From assembly GCA_036852015.1 (NCBI GenBank), contig JAANDG010000129.1, forward strand, positions 62,001-126,000: a DNA stretch of 64,000 nt, in the 5' to 3' direction. Below the pieces are notes generated by a model that worked only from the letters and a program-made list of their open reading frames with translations, did not search any database and was not told the DNA's origin. Shown here piece by piece: positions 53,400 to 64,000 of the stretch (position 1 is its first letter; each line of letters opens with the position of its first letter). A program made the translations under genes and the position numbers. Source of the stretch: Pelodera strongyloides. Lineage: Eukaryota; Nematoda; Chromadorea; Rhabditida; Rhabditidae.

Positions 53400-55861
53400 A
53401 TGATGGTAATCATTCCCGAAACATTGCGTCGCTGGATCTATGCAGTCGAGTGTTTTCTAATACTTGTTGCCAACATTCCACTGCTGTGTTTTATTACCTA
53501 TCGTCGGCAGTTACGAGAAAGAAAGGAGTTTGTACTACTAGCGGGATGGACACTCGCGGATTGCGTATACGTGCTGGGATTTCTTCTCACAATTTGTTTC
53601 ACCCCAGTGAAGGATGAGAATGGAGAAGGTTGGTCAATGTTGCTCGTTTGATTGTTTGTTTGTATGTTTGTTCATTTGTTTGTTCGATTGATACTTTGAT
53701 TCGTTAATGAATGTCGCTCGTTCCTTAGTTAGAATACAACTTTAGTTGGAACCGAAAAACTGCTTGCTTGTGCTCTACGACCTAGAACAGTCCTGCTCTT
53801 TATTGGAACACAAATGATCGGCCAAATGGCTGTTATTGTATCTATCGATCGGTTCTTGGCTACTGTATTTCCAATGAAGTACTACGCATATGGTGTCCGA
53901 TATTCGACTTGCATTGTCATTCGTGAGCCATACTTTACTACCAGTGTTCTGTTTTATTTTGTGGCATGCGGATCTTGTTGTAACACAATATTACATATAT
54001 TGATCATGTTTAATTTCCAGTTCCATTTATGCTTTCAACCTTCTTTTATTTATTAAATATGGGTGTGATTCTATGTAATGATGTGGATGATGTTGATATC
54101 TCCGCACTTTGTTTATCATCCGATGTTGCTCAGGTACGGTTGGTTTTGTCTCATAAAATATTGTCATCTTTAACGTGGCGACAAACGGTCATGTTTGTCC
54201 CCACATTAAAGCCCTACGTACCACAAATGCTCTTCAAAAACTCACATTTACTACGTGCTCTTGTACACTGTTACCTTTTTTAGGGCTTTCTCAAGGATTA
54301 TTTGTATATTCAACGAATGGTGATGATATCAGCCAGTGCACTAATCTATTTGTTTGTCGCCGTCGCGCTTTTTAAGGTTGTTAAGCTTCGCAAATTACAT
54401 TATGGAAAAGTTGCAAAATTAATTTGTTTAGATAAATATGAAAGTGATATTTTAGAAAGTCGGCCATCGATCAACTGAGCTGAGTGCGCAACAGAAGAAT
54501 ATGCTCTACAGGGCGAACATGACAATGGGTAAGATACATACATATAGCTGGACATCTTAAAGGAGGAGGCTCACGAGATCTAAGTGTGCAATTGCTTCTT
54601 TTTTATCGGAAGATGATGGTGTTAGCTTCCAATAAACATGTCTTATGAAGCACAAGAATTGGAAGGAATTAATCAATATAATGCTTTGAACTCTAACAAG
54701 GTTCTTTATCGTATTGTGTGTTCCGAGGGTATCTGGCTATATAGGCAGATACCTTCGGGACTTATAATAAGAAAATAAGGGGTGCAATTGATAGCCAGAT
54801 ACCCTCGGGTCACGCACAATAAGGTCCAGATATCGCGACACAAAGATTACGATAAAGAACTTTGCTAGAATTCAAATCATTATATTGATTTATTCCTTCT
54901 AATTTAAAGGTTGTGTTTCATTTCAAGGCGTGTTTATTGGAAGCCAAAACCACCATCTTCCGAGAAAAAGAAAGAAATTGTACACTTCGATCTCGTCAGC
55001 CTCCTCCTTTAAGAAAATTTGCGAACCTCTCACAAATTCGTATATCATATACTACTTACCGTTGATTTTAATTCCTTTTCAGGTTTCACCGTGTTGTGTA
55101 ACGTTTGTTTGGTCCTTGTTCCGGATATACTCAATCAGGTCGTTGTAGACAAGAAGAACAATGGAATCAGACTTCTCTTAATTTCGCTCATATTAAACAA
55201 GGTGAGCAAGCCATCCACTCAACTGCAGATCAAAGCAAATGAATGCATCAGAAAGCTAAAATTCACGTGGGGTTTGAATATCATGCTTGTAATAATAATA
55301 ACAATATTATTATAATTTATTACATCACAAATATGTGCACAGAAACACATATAATTAAAAAATAAAAGTAAGACAGCAAAACGGTAATAAGGGACATGTG
55401 TAAAGGTAAGCGCTAATTCTGGGGCATCGAAAAAAGGTAATAAGTCGAGAACTATAATCCGGTTGCTGGACACTATCGTCACTAAGCCACGCATCACATA
55501 TAGTATCGCACGCCAAATCAGAACACCCATTTTTTTCCAGACCATGGTCACACAAGGGATATTTCTCTTTCGTCACAAAGAGCTGAGGGCCATGATTCCG
55601 TGCTTTCTACGGAAGTCTGCTTCGAACAGCAGCAAGGTTGTTTTTATATATATGTTTTAGAATAACATAGTTTTCTTCCTGTATTACTACATAACTGTAT
55701 GGGTTGATTAACTGCACTGATGCCATATACTGATGTTGATTTAGGTCATTGACGTGTTATGGAAGAAAAGTACCAATCCCAGCGTTTCTACAACTAGTAA
55801 CCGATTGTGCTGCCAAACTCAAGCTGGTAGCCGTATCGGCACCCAGGTTCCTGCCAAATAG
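53400..55861 (+). CDS. Seven-transmembrane receptor, Srsx-like
   Basis: A putative nematode chemosensory GPCR in the plasma membrane. Eight exons: 53400-53628, 53746-53922, 54021-54133, 54284-54376, 54456-54528, 55083-55201, 55541-55636, 55745-55861 (TAG); 338 aa, all phases fit. TM1 VECFLILVANIPLLCFI; TM2 with AGWTLADCVYVLGF; TM3 ending in SIDRFLATVFPMKYY, a DRF form of the DRY motif as in Srsx and rhodopsin-like receptors; TM4 PFMLSTFFYLLNMGVIL; an acidic, Cys-containing second extracellular loop; TM5 VMISASALIYLFVAVALF; TM6 TVLCNVCLVLVPDIL; TM7 LILNKTMVTQGIFLFRHKEL, with amphipathic helix 8. Intron 5 carries a 456-bp foldback element. Subfamily assignment is from the DRF and RHKEL motifs and is tentative. 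Confidence 0.86.
54557..55012. mobile_element. TTAA foldback element in Srsx-like intron 5
   Basis: TTAA at 54557-54560 and 55009-55012. Arms begin TTAAAGGAGGAGGCT(C/G)ACGA and remain alignable over about 130 bp (CGGAAGATG.TGGT, GCTTCCAATAAACA, AATCAATATAATG). The middle contains a second inverted pair, GAGGGTATCTGGCTAT and its complement. No ORF. Confidence 0.92.
55290..55340 (-). mobile_element. LINE/SINE-like tail, copy 1
   Basis: On the minus strand, GTAATAAATTATAATAATAT followed by TAATAA repeats. The same GTAATAAAT-(AT)-rich ending occurs at 59939 and 62236. It lies in the intron between Srsx-like exons 6 and 7. Confidence 0.4.
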
Positions 55862-56748
55862 AAGACATATCCTCGGCGTCTGCTCACATATTGTATGGTC
55901 ATTTACTTTAGAGCTAATTGTGTCTGTTTTCTCACTTTCTGTGTGTCTGTTTGTCTTATCTTTTCCTGTTTTGGTGCCATTTTCTGTGTTATTGTTAGCT
56001 GTTTTAAGCTAAAGTCGAATAAAATTTCAATTGAATTACAAGTGTTAATTGTGGTTTGAGTGATCTCTACATCGAAAGGGCACATGCATTTAACATCCAA
56101 ATGACTTTTCCAAACTACACTGAAGGCAACAAGGAAATGGTGTTCTACTGCGCGAGTCACGTTGTTCCATACAACAATTATTTGTCCTTCCGGACAATTA
56201 TTATGATTGTTTGGTGGTAATTAAATAAATTTTTGGAATTAACAAATTGTGCTTTGAACTGCGTACAGTGAAGGAATAAAACATTCAGCGAGGCTGGTTT
56301 CTCAATTTTACTAATCAAACACAGCGCGTTATGGAAAGGTGGTATCTGCGCTACTAAAATGTCCATTTAACCACGGCGTCGATTAATTATGGCTTCAGTT
56401 AATAGTCAAAGATTTCCTAATACGGTAAAAAAACTCTACCATTAATCCAAGATTTAAAGTGCTCCATGAGTTCGTGTTTGTGTGATTTTCATATCAGTGC
56501 GACTTTGGAAAGGTTTTTTTCATGAAGGAACGTAAGATCCGGACGACAAAGATCCAATGACCCCCATCGAGAGAGTACCGCTGAGATTGGAAAATTCAAG
56601 ATATAATTTCTTACCAAATGTAAGTTCGGTCTTGCGTGACTACGAGAGTTGTGAGTCTACGAAAGCTTTTGGTACGCAAGGTGCAGTTCAACGACACAAG
56701 CCTACCATCTTTGCCGCTTACGTATTTATTATATAACAAACCAGTCCA

Positions 56749-56964
56749 CTAATATGTTTCTACCTCGGCTATCATTTGAACATTGTTATGCTCTACATAG
56801 TAGCATCTACTGTGTATATGGAAGTGCTTCCCGTCGTAGCAGTCTATGCAAATTTGGGGGGATGTCGACGGCAAATATTTGTTCAAATTACAGCCGCAGT
56901 GCGGGCAACGCGAGATCCTTTCGGGCGGTTGTTCTCGAGGTATGCGAGCACCCATTGTTTCCAC
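56749..56964 (-). CDS. Cys/His-rich ORF, possible gene fragment
   Basis: A minus-strand frame of 71 codons reading METMGARIPREQ..., with a zinc-ribbon-like pattern RCPHCGCNLNKY then ICIDCYDGKHFHIHSRCYY (CxxC, 14-16 residues, CxxC, then several His). I do not recognise the family. An acceptor at about 56992 would open a different frame (CDTLWKQWVLAYLENN...) over the same DNA. It may be a decayed gene, an exon of an unseen gene, or chance. Confidence 0.3.
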   Translation of the reverse strand: METMGARIPREQPPERISRCPHCGCNLNKYLPSTSPQICIDCYDGKHFHIHSRCYYVEHNNVQMIAEVETY

Positions 56965-59330
56965 AAAGTATCACAATGACTTACGCTTCTTATCTAAGAC
57001 AAAACAACTGATTATCGATCAATTAGTGACAACTGGATACTGTGCAATGCTTACTACGGATATACATCAAGTTTCAGTTTCATCCGCATATTGTAAACAA
57101 GCACTGCGAGTCCGCGAGTTTTTTGTTCTCTTTTTCATCTGATATGATTATTGCATTTATTTTTATTTTATGTTTAAAGTATCGTTTCCCGTATTGTTTG
57201 TTGAATTGCGTGCTCAGTTGAAGTTGATAAATGGTCACAATGTTTGCCAGCCCTGGCGACGCACGAAGATCTTACACGAGAATCTTCATCACAGATCTAC
57301 GTTTCTGATTTCAAGCTGAACTACAGGAAACTATGCCACCAACAACAAGGCGGCTGCAATAATACAGATGTGACAACAAAAATGCAATGCAGCTTATTGC
57401 AGTTTTTAATTGACGAGGTCGTTGTATATTATTTCTCTTATGGGAACCGCAGACAGCTTTTCAACACACGTTCCGCTATGGAGGACAGCACATGTAATTT
57501 ATTACCATCTACTGTGTATATGACATCGAGATGTTCACAAAAGCTACTTGGTAGGTTACAAATCTATTTGCCAGCGGGTGGTAGGAAGATGTTGCTACCA
57601 TGCTATCTCTCAAGGCCTCCCGCCTCTTATATCTCCTGTCTCGCTTGACCTCAGTCGGTTTCGAGACCATGCAAAACAAGCCAGATCTCATAAAAGATTT
57701 CCTCTTTTCGTCGCCTAAATGCGAGTTTCATTTAAATATTTTATCTAGTTAGTAGTTGAACAGACTGAACTCGCTCTACTGTGAAACCACGGACATTGCT
57801 TATTAAATCAACATCATAGGTGTTTTATCGCAGTAATTATCATTCTTAGTAATTATGAATGTGCTGAATTATTCCGCAGTACAACGACGCCTCACCCTAT
57901 AAATTTTTTAATTTTTTCGATCGTTTGACTATACTTTTGTGTATTGTCAAATTGTGCGCTTTTCAGAAGTTACCGGTTACCCATCGACGCAGTGAATACA
58001 ATTCTGGTTTGTTAATGTAAGTTTTAAGCAATTTACCTGTTTAAATATTGTTTTTTTTTTCATTCCATTCCATTCCGTTACGTTACCGCATACCACAGTT
58101 TTCAATTCCTGTAATTTTTCTGTAATCTTCACTTCGATTTGTCTTTGTTTTTGTTTAAGCTTCAATCTATTTTGCATTTTAGTATCTCGTAAAAACAATT
58201 GGGTTGTGCAAAATAATATAAATTGGATTGTTCAATTAAAAACACAGGGCACACATGCATAATTACGACTAAAAACATGTGAATGTCCATCATTGCATAT
58301 GAAAAATTGGGTGCTTTTTTCGTCGAAACATCGATTCGAATAACAATAGGAGAGACTGTTTGGGCCGCTCGTAGTATCGGGGGGACGATATGCTCTCAGA
58401 GACAATTATTTGTTTAAGCACGTTATTCAGCGGACCACATATTCAAATTACGCTTGCAATTTGCACTCGTATTAACGAATTCTTTCCCTCCAGCAATTCC
58501 TTTCTTTACTGTTTCATTTCGGAGATAGTTTGTGAAAGCATGTGCTTGTTTTTCTCATGATAATTCAATTCCTGGTAAAAATAGCTAGATCACAGTTGGC
58601 TATAGAGTAGTCTATTTAAAAGAATGCGTCAAATACATATCCGCTTCAGTTGCAAATAGCTGTGGTCGATATTTTGTTGTTTTGACCCGTCAAGTGTCTT
58701 TTGACACACGGGTTCCCTCTTGTGTGTGTCGGTGGCTTCGGTCTCCGCAGGCCACCACAGTGCGCTCCCAAATAAGGCGAACTCTAAATATATGAACCTC
58801 TCCTCTCTCTAGGCTCTTATGCAGACACCAGAAGCCGATACACGGAAAGTAAATTCCATTCCAATTCCTTCTTTTCCTTCTCGTTTGCTTCTGTAGTACG
58901 CAATCACGATAATTGAACCTAATCAAGTAATTGATTAGATCAATTCGATACATCATAAGTAATGTTTAATCTCAAATTTCTTTTATTGTTACACCTAAAC
59001 AACTGAAACGGTAAATTAGGAACATTTTTTAAATATAATTCTCGTGGTTGCTTCTTATGTAGAAGTGTACCCTCTCCTTGATAGCGGAAGACATCGCCTA
59101 TGTATGCAGTAGAAACAGAAATCTTAGCAATGCACTTGTTTTTGATGTTTCTCACGACTTACTATACGTTGCGGGGAAAAAGCAATCACTGCGTGAACCG
59201 TGACTTTTCTTTGTTGTTGGCTTCGTTTCCTCTAGTGCGTGTGGAGGATTGTAGTGAACTGCTTAGGTACATAGAAAGAGGATACCCCATACTCCCACCA
59301 GCAACTTGTCACAGCATAACATACACTGGT

Positions 59331-59365
59331 TGACAATGGTTTCCCAGATATGACAATGGTTTCCC
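59331..59365 (+). repeat. 20-bp tandem duplication
   Basis: GACAATGGTTTCCC occurs twice, joined by AGATAT, at about 59331 and 59351. Confidence 0.75.
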
Positions 59366-59938
59366 TTCCTTATCAGTAGGCTTCCTCAATTCACACCAGT
59401 GAAGTTTGTATTGAAACTATGTTTGGAGCGTTGCCAATCCTTGAAACCCCCTTCTGCCTAAAACATGACTTTCTTGTGGTCGTATTGCTGAAATAGTTGT
59501 ATCTTTTCGGTAAATAATGGAAAAGATGCCTCTCTTCCACTTGTATGTTTGCCCTGAGCAGCAGCTCGATCTGCAACATCGTTATAATATTTGCAACCCA
59601 TTTGAAATGTGTCGTTGGTCCGCTGATCTTCCTTGTACTACGGTAAACAGAACAGAATGTTAAAGGATTGTTTAAGGCACTGAGTTGTCCACGTTGAATT
59701 CTAATCTGCTCTCAAACAAATTCATAACTTTCTCGAAATAACGGAAATTTCTTATCAAGATGTTCTTTCATCTCATGATTCACGAACTATTGTTATACAT
59801 TGCCAGCACATTCTTTTCGTGAACGCTCAAACAGGCGAATTCCCAATCTACATAGTTCTACGCTGATTCAATCTTAGAACTTTAGTATCTTATCATGTCT
59901 TTCATGTTTTCGAACATCTTATTTAGCCTTTCTCATGC

Positions 59939-60010
59939 ATATAATATATAATATAATATTTATTACGCACACAAAACTGTACACGCACAGTTTGTCGATA
60001 AAATACACAA
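59939..60010 (-). mobile_element. LINE/SINE-like tail, copy 2
   Basis: Minus strand: CGACAAACTGTGCGTGTACA, GTTTTGTGTGCGTAATAAAT, then an AT-rich (TATA)n tail. It shares TGTGTGCGTAATAAAT with the copy at 62236-62290. Confidence 0.5.
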
Positions 60011-60430
60011 AGACATAAAAAGCGAACAAAAAAGAAATACAACAATATACAGGAGATCATAACTGAAGGCTACGAATGGGAAAATATTGTATAAATATAT
60101 CCATAGAGAATATTAAGTAGCCAAACAGTTTCATCGCCTTTTCTAAATTTGCTCTTTATTTCAGGTGATCATGAGATAACTTCGACGCTGCCGAACGACA
60201 ACACACTACTTCACTTACAGCAGTGATTTTTCTATATTATCTTTTGCTGTGAGAATATTTCTGGTTTGCAACCACTCTTCGGGTTACTGTCATCGACGCA
60301 GTATCCTAGAGAGTTATCTACTATCCAGTAGAAACATTTGTTGCTATCTGACACTAATTGGAGGGTTTTCCATATTTCCAAAACTATTGGTCGTTTCGGT
60401 GTACTGTTTCAAGTACAACTTCACTTGAAT

Positions 60431-60512
60431 GCACTCCTCAAATCGGCCACTGATAATCGAACCCACGGGAAATCGGTCGCCACAATTGCGTAAACCACTC
60501 GGCCAAACTGCA
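60431..60512 (-). pseudogene. tRNA-derived relic (tRNA pseudogene or SINE head)
   Basis: Minus strand: A box TGGCCGAGTGG (60505-60495, a perfect tRNA-Ser/Leu-type match) and B box GGTTCGATTAT (60463-60453). A five-pair anticodon stem with a seven-base loop can be drawn, but position 33 is G, not U, and the T stem does not pair. Not a functional tRNA. Confidence 0.5.
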
Positions 60513-62045
60513 CCTTTCGAAGCATTTCTACAGGCTGCATTCTCAACACTACTAGTTGGTTTTTACTTGTATATTTTCGTTTGTGGAACAAGAATTTCGT
60601 TATGTTTCGTTTCCACGTAAAACCGTACATTCTTTTACTGGTTTACTTTGTTAATAGTTTCGTCATTGGCAAATTTATTTTCATTCAACTTACACAATTT
60701 CGAGCCGTTGTATAGATATGATTCCGCATTTCGCATATTCGTACTACTTGGTGTTTGCAATGATTTCCTGTGTTGTGTATCTTAGCTGTAGTGACTATGC
60801 AGCCACTCATTGCTGGAATCGAAAACATTTTCTTCCACAAAAATTTTTCTTTCTCAGAAACAAGTCAAAACAAAACACTTGGTTAGCGTAGGCAGTTTTG
60901 CTCAGTCATGACTTAATTGTGCTACTACAGTTTTTCATTCAATAATATGTATATAACTTACAAAAAAAAGTCCATTCACAGCGTGTCGTCACTCCTTAAC
61001 GGTAGGGGGTTCTAAAATATTTTGGCACCCTTGCTTTCTCATACCTCATGCTGGTAGGATATCGAGTAGTGTCTTTCGTCCCATACCTCCCACATTGTAA
61101 AAGACCGCTCGTTCGTAACTACCAATTGCCAGCTGCCCGATATTTTCCCACAAGGTTTTCCGGGACATAAATTGTTACTAATTACGGTGTTGGGTGTGGT
61201 TTTGGGGAACCTGACTGATTGCTATTCTGATTATCGAACTGTGGTGCGATATAGATCAGTGGCTGACCTCACCTGGTACAGAAACGCAGGAGATACATAC
61301 CAAGCTCTATCGGTTTCGAGTACTATACCTCCTCAAATTCTTTTCATTACATGTTTTTGTTCTAGTTTAAATAAACTGTTCTGTGTTACACGAATACATA
61401 GTTGCACTTGAATTAATTAAACTTACGCCGACAACTAGCTATGAAGTCAATTAAATGTCTACTTTTTTGGTATTTTCACATTTGCATCCTCACTTTGTGT
61501 GATTCGACCTTATTGAATGACACTTGAGGAAGTGGGTGGTTCGCCCTTACTCAAACTGCATCTTTTATCCGATTGACCCCCTTATACAGAAAATAGTTGC
61601 AAAATGTCTCAACGTTGTTTTGTTGTTCGTTAATTTATCTTCAAACTGAATATATAGTTTGTTAAATCTGCCATAAAACTCAACAGAATACAGTTCGGAA
61701 AAATTTGAAACCCTTGCTTATTCTTTGTATTAAATCACCTTTGTTCACTCGCTGTTCTACATATTCCTTTGCTCGATGAATTTCGTGACAAGAATAGTTG
61801 ACCCAATACAATAATTTTTTTACTCCCTTCAAATAACTACATGGTGCCTATTCAATAATCATTTCAAGAATATTTTAGAAGTTTATTTCCTTTATGTAAA
61901 TTCCAGTTTTGTTCCACATAAATTCCACTTTTTCTCAAAATGCTCTTAATTGCAACTGAAGGTGTTAGCTGTTGGGTTATGCTTTCATACTTTCATCATA
62001 GCCCATAAAATTGAGTGCAACTAATAGCGGCTCTCCGCGGAGGTC

Positions 62046-62145
62046 CGATCTCAATTGTATAAGACTGGAACCTGCTTCAGTCTAAATCGACCAATTTCCA
62101 ATGCTCCCACTCTCGCGGGACTGCTCTACCAGTTATGCTAATATT
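62046..62145 (-). repeat. tRNA-derived SINE-like head
   Basis: Minus strand: A box TAGCATAACTGG (62140-62129, exact fit to TRGCNNARYNGG), continuing TAGAGCA as in real tRNAs, and B box GGTTCCAGTCT (62072-62062) 56 nt later. No paired acceptor stem. The sequence after the B box is unrelated to tRNA, as in a SINE. Confidence 0.5.
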
Positions 62146-62235
62146 GCAGTAAACTCTTTATTGCCGCATAGTTGATCTTAGCATATTCTTATCCCTGCTC
62201 AGGTTTTACATCATATACTTTCCAACAGTTTGTAT

Positions 62236-62290
62236 ATTATAATAATAATAATAATTTATTACGCACACATACAATTCATGAGAAAAATAT
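62236..62290 (-). mobile_element. LINE/SINE-like tail, copy 3
   Basis: Minus strand: TGTGTGCGTAATAAATTATT followed by (ATT)n. Same junction as the copy at 59939-60010. Confidence 0.5.
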
Positions 62291-62659
62291 ATGCAACGTA
62301 CAGTTTTTTTTATCTTCATCTTGATTCTTGAACATTAGTATGTACTGGCACAAGAAATCGCAATTCAGGCTGTTGTCTTTGCTTGGCGTCTACTGATCTT
62401 TCCTTCGTTGGAGGAAAGTGATCAGACCGAGTCTGAGCAAGTGCAAAGTGTGCAGTGGATCGAGCAAGAGGTCGATTTTGGAAATATTGGCTTGAAACGA
62501 AACTTTGGATGCTGTGCCTTGGCCAATAAATGTTAAATGGTTCACGTTCAACAATATGCTTTATTGAAAGACAATGAAAAATCCAGCGCATGTCGTGTTA
62601 AACAACAACTACAACAAAAGCAATATCCGTGCTGGAAAATAAACATATTTTCCTTTCAG

Positions 62660-62746
62660 CAACAGTATTCCGACGGTTCTCCAACAGAGCAGGAAGGTTT
62701 TACATCAGACGAAGACGAGGAATTGAGCGTATCTATCGGACCAACG
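62660..62746 (+). CDS. Orphan acidic exon, gene probably continues outside the recognised area
   Basis: Between a strong acceptor (TTCCTTTCAG, ending 62659) and a donor (ACG|GTATGT, 62747) is an 87-bp open exon, QQYSDGSPTEQEGFTSDEDE followed by ELSVSIGPT. Ser/Glu/Asp-rich, with casein-kinase-2-like acidic sites. No partner exon could be placed, so neither gene nor frame is proven. Confidence 0.35.
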
Positions 62747-64000
62747 GTATGTTGTTTTCATTTGTGCGTTTCATTCGTTTCCGATTTCATATTTGTCATC
62801 TAATTTACGAGAGTATGTGAATCTACTTGCATCCATTTCCTTCGCTGAACATTAGTATTTTTTCTGTGTTACGTTTATCTCAACTGCGTTCATACTTCAA
62901 TGTTTCTGGATGATTTCACTTCAAATTGCTTGCCTCTTCCACGTATACACGTGTTATCCCTTACTCAACCAGGATATATATGTCGACTACGTACTGAGTT
63001 ATGTCTACGAACTTTTACAATATAGCTCTGTGCAAAGTTTTTTTTTACAAAAAGCAAAAAATTAATGAAATATTTTTTTTGCCCATATAGTTATCAATAT
63101 TTCGCTCGTATCAATATTTTTTGAGAAGCAAGTATATTCTAAACAATATGACCGAGTCAAATAATAATTCGATTGTTTTACCTTTAGCAGTGAATGTACT
63201 TGTCAGTTTCCCTTTACTTTTTCTACACAGCAACGACCTTCGCAGTGTTCAATTCTTAGTCTGAGCTCCTTTTAATGTCACTCAAATAACAAAATGGGTC
63301 TCGCTGCTTGCGAGCGCGATTTATACTGGTTCAGCGATATGCCCACTCTTGGACCATTCTTTTAGTTTATTTTGAATATATCATCTGTCTTTCTTCATAC
63401 AACGTGTCGGCCCACTGTATCCTTAGATTAATAAAAGAAAAATATTTGGAATTTTTCGCCCTGTTATGTCTACATGATTATGACAAGCCACGTATTTGGC
63501 TAAAAACAGAAGAACAACATCTTATAACAGTATAATTCCCGTTGATATACATATTGATATACATATCATGATTGTTCTTGGCTGTGGCTCACTACTTATC
63601 GTTATGTTTTAACTGTTTTCACAAGCGTGCCGTTAATTGCAAGCAAACCAGCAAAGGAAGTTCTATATTAACTTCAAACATACCAAGCTATTCTGAATAT
63701 TTTTTTACAATAAAGCTTTGAATAGTTCTTTCTTTTGAAAGCGCGAGTTACTCCTATATATTGAACTTTGTATTGCCGCATCCCGTGTCGCATTCTTGTA
63801 TCAGTATGAGTTTCAAAATGATCTCGGGCTGGTTTTGCAGGAACAACTTTTGTATGCTTATACTCAACGAGCCCATATCATCACTTATCGATTTATCTAC
63901 TTTTACTTGTCCCATCGTACACTTGGCTCTTATGCTAACAATATATGCGTTTTTTGCTGTAAAACTAAACAGTGATGTTGTATGACGTATACTTCAAGCA

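Larger units (their letters stand above)
55862..64000. other. Gene-poor right end
   Basis: No complete gene found in 8.1 kb. It contains a Cys/His-rich minus-strand ORF (56749-56964), two tRNA-derived relics (60431-60512, 62046-62145), two LINE-like tails (59939-60010, 62236-62290), a 20-bp duplication near 59331-59365 and one orphan exon (62660-62746). The last kilobase is AT-rich with nothing recognised. It could hold long introns of a gene continuing to the right. Confidence 0.55.

Noticed and set aside
57244..57648. 134-codon plus-strand ORF
   Set aside because: It begins near an acceptor but shows no motif, no membrane segment and no partner exons; kept out as unsupported.
61240..61330. 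A/B-box-like pair (TGGCTGACCTCACCTGG ... GGTTTCGAGTAC)
   Set aside because: The A box needs a five-base insertion and no cloverleaf forms; probably chance.

Overview
The window looks like nuclear DNA of a nematode, probably of the Rhabditina (Caenorhabditis, hookworms, strongylids). The evidence is: compact multi-exon genes with GT..AG introns and TTTCAG-type acceptors; start codons placed 0-12 nt after an acceptor with no upstream exon, as in spliced-leader trans-splicing; two chemoreceptor families of nematode type; and a heparan sulfate endosulfatase of the short nematode form. All exons were assembled by eye from the sequence, with codon phase checked at every junction. Ortholog names rest on remembered family motifs, not on a search.

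Layout: 1-1002 (+) is the 3' part of a SoxB gene (sox-3-like), cut by the window edge. 4524-9265 (+) is a complete 20-exon endosulfatase (sul-1). 10219-13440 (-) is mitochondrial ATP synthase subunit b. 14675-17395 (-) is a Str/Srd-type chemoreceptor. 18659-30241 (-) is a 38-exon P-glycoprotein with two complete nucleotide-binding domains. Inside its intron 16, on the opposite strand, lies a complete NK-2-class homeobox gene (25208-26030, +). 32153-43280 (-) is a 21-exon mitochondrial Twinkle helicase with a presequence, an intact four-cysteine zinc site and an Arg/Ser-rich insertion. 46991-50351 (+) is an AMPK gamma subunit. 53400-55861 (+) is a second, Srsx-like chemoreceptor. From 55862 to the end I find no complete gene, only one orphan exon, one Cys/His-rich ORF and degraded repeats.

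The genes do not form a pathway. Three are mitochondrial or energy-related (ATP synthase b, Twinkle, AMPK gamma), two are sensory receptors and two are developmental transcription factors. As I recall, the C. elegans counterparts of sox-3, sul-1, asb-2, ceh-28, twnk-1 and an AMPK gamma gene are all on chromosome X, so the window may be a piece of the ancestral nematode X.

The most distinctive non-coding feature is a set of foldback (MITE-like) elements inside introns. Five have TTAA at both ends and long terminal inverted repeats (15412-15804, 15839-16236, 24713-25110, 35126-35296, 54557-55012); a truncated relative of one is in a sul-1 intron. A second family (TA AGGGCGCATTCG ends) sits in two introns of the ATP synthase gene. 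There are also tRNA-derived SINE-like relics, LINE-like tails, a minisatellite, a 94-bp CA microsatellite and a 69-bp A tract.
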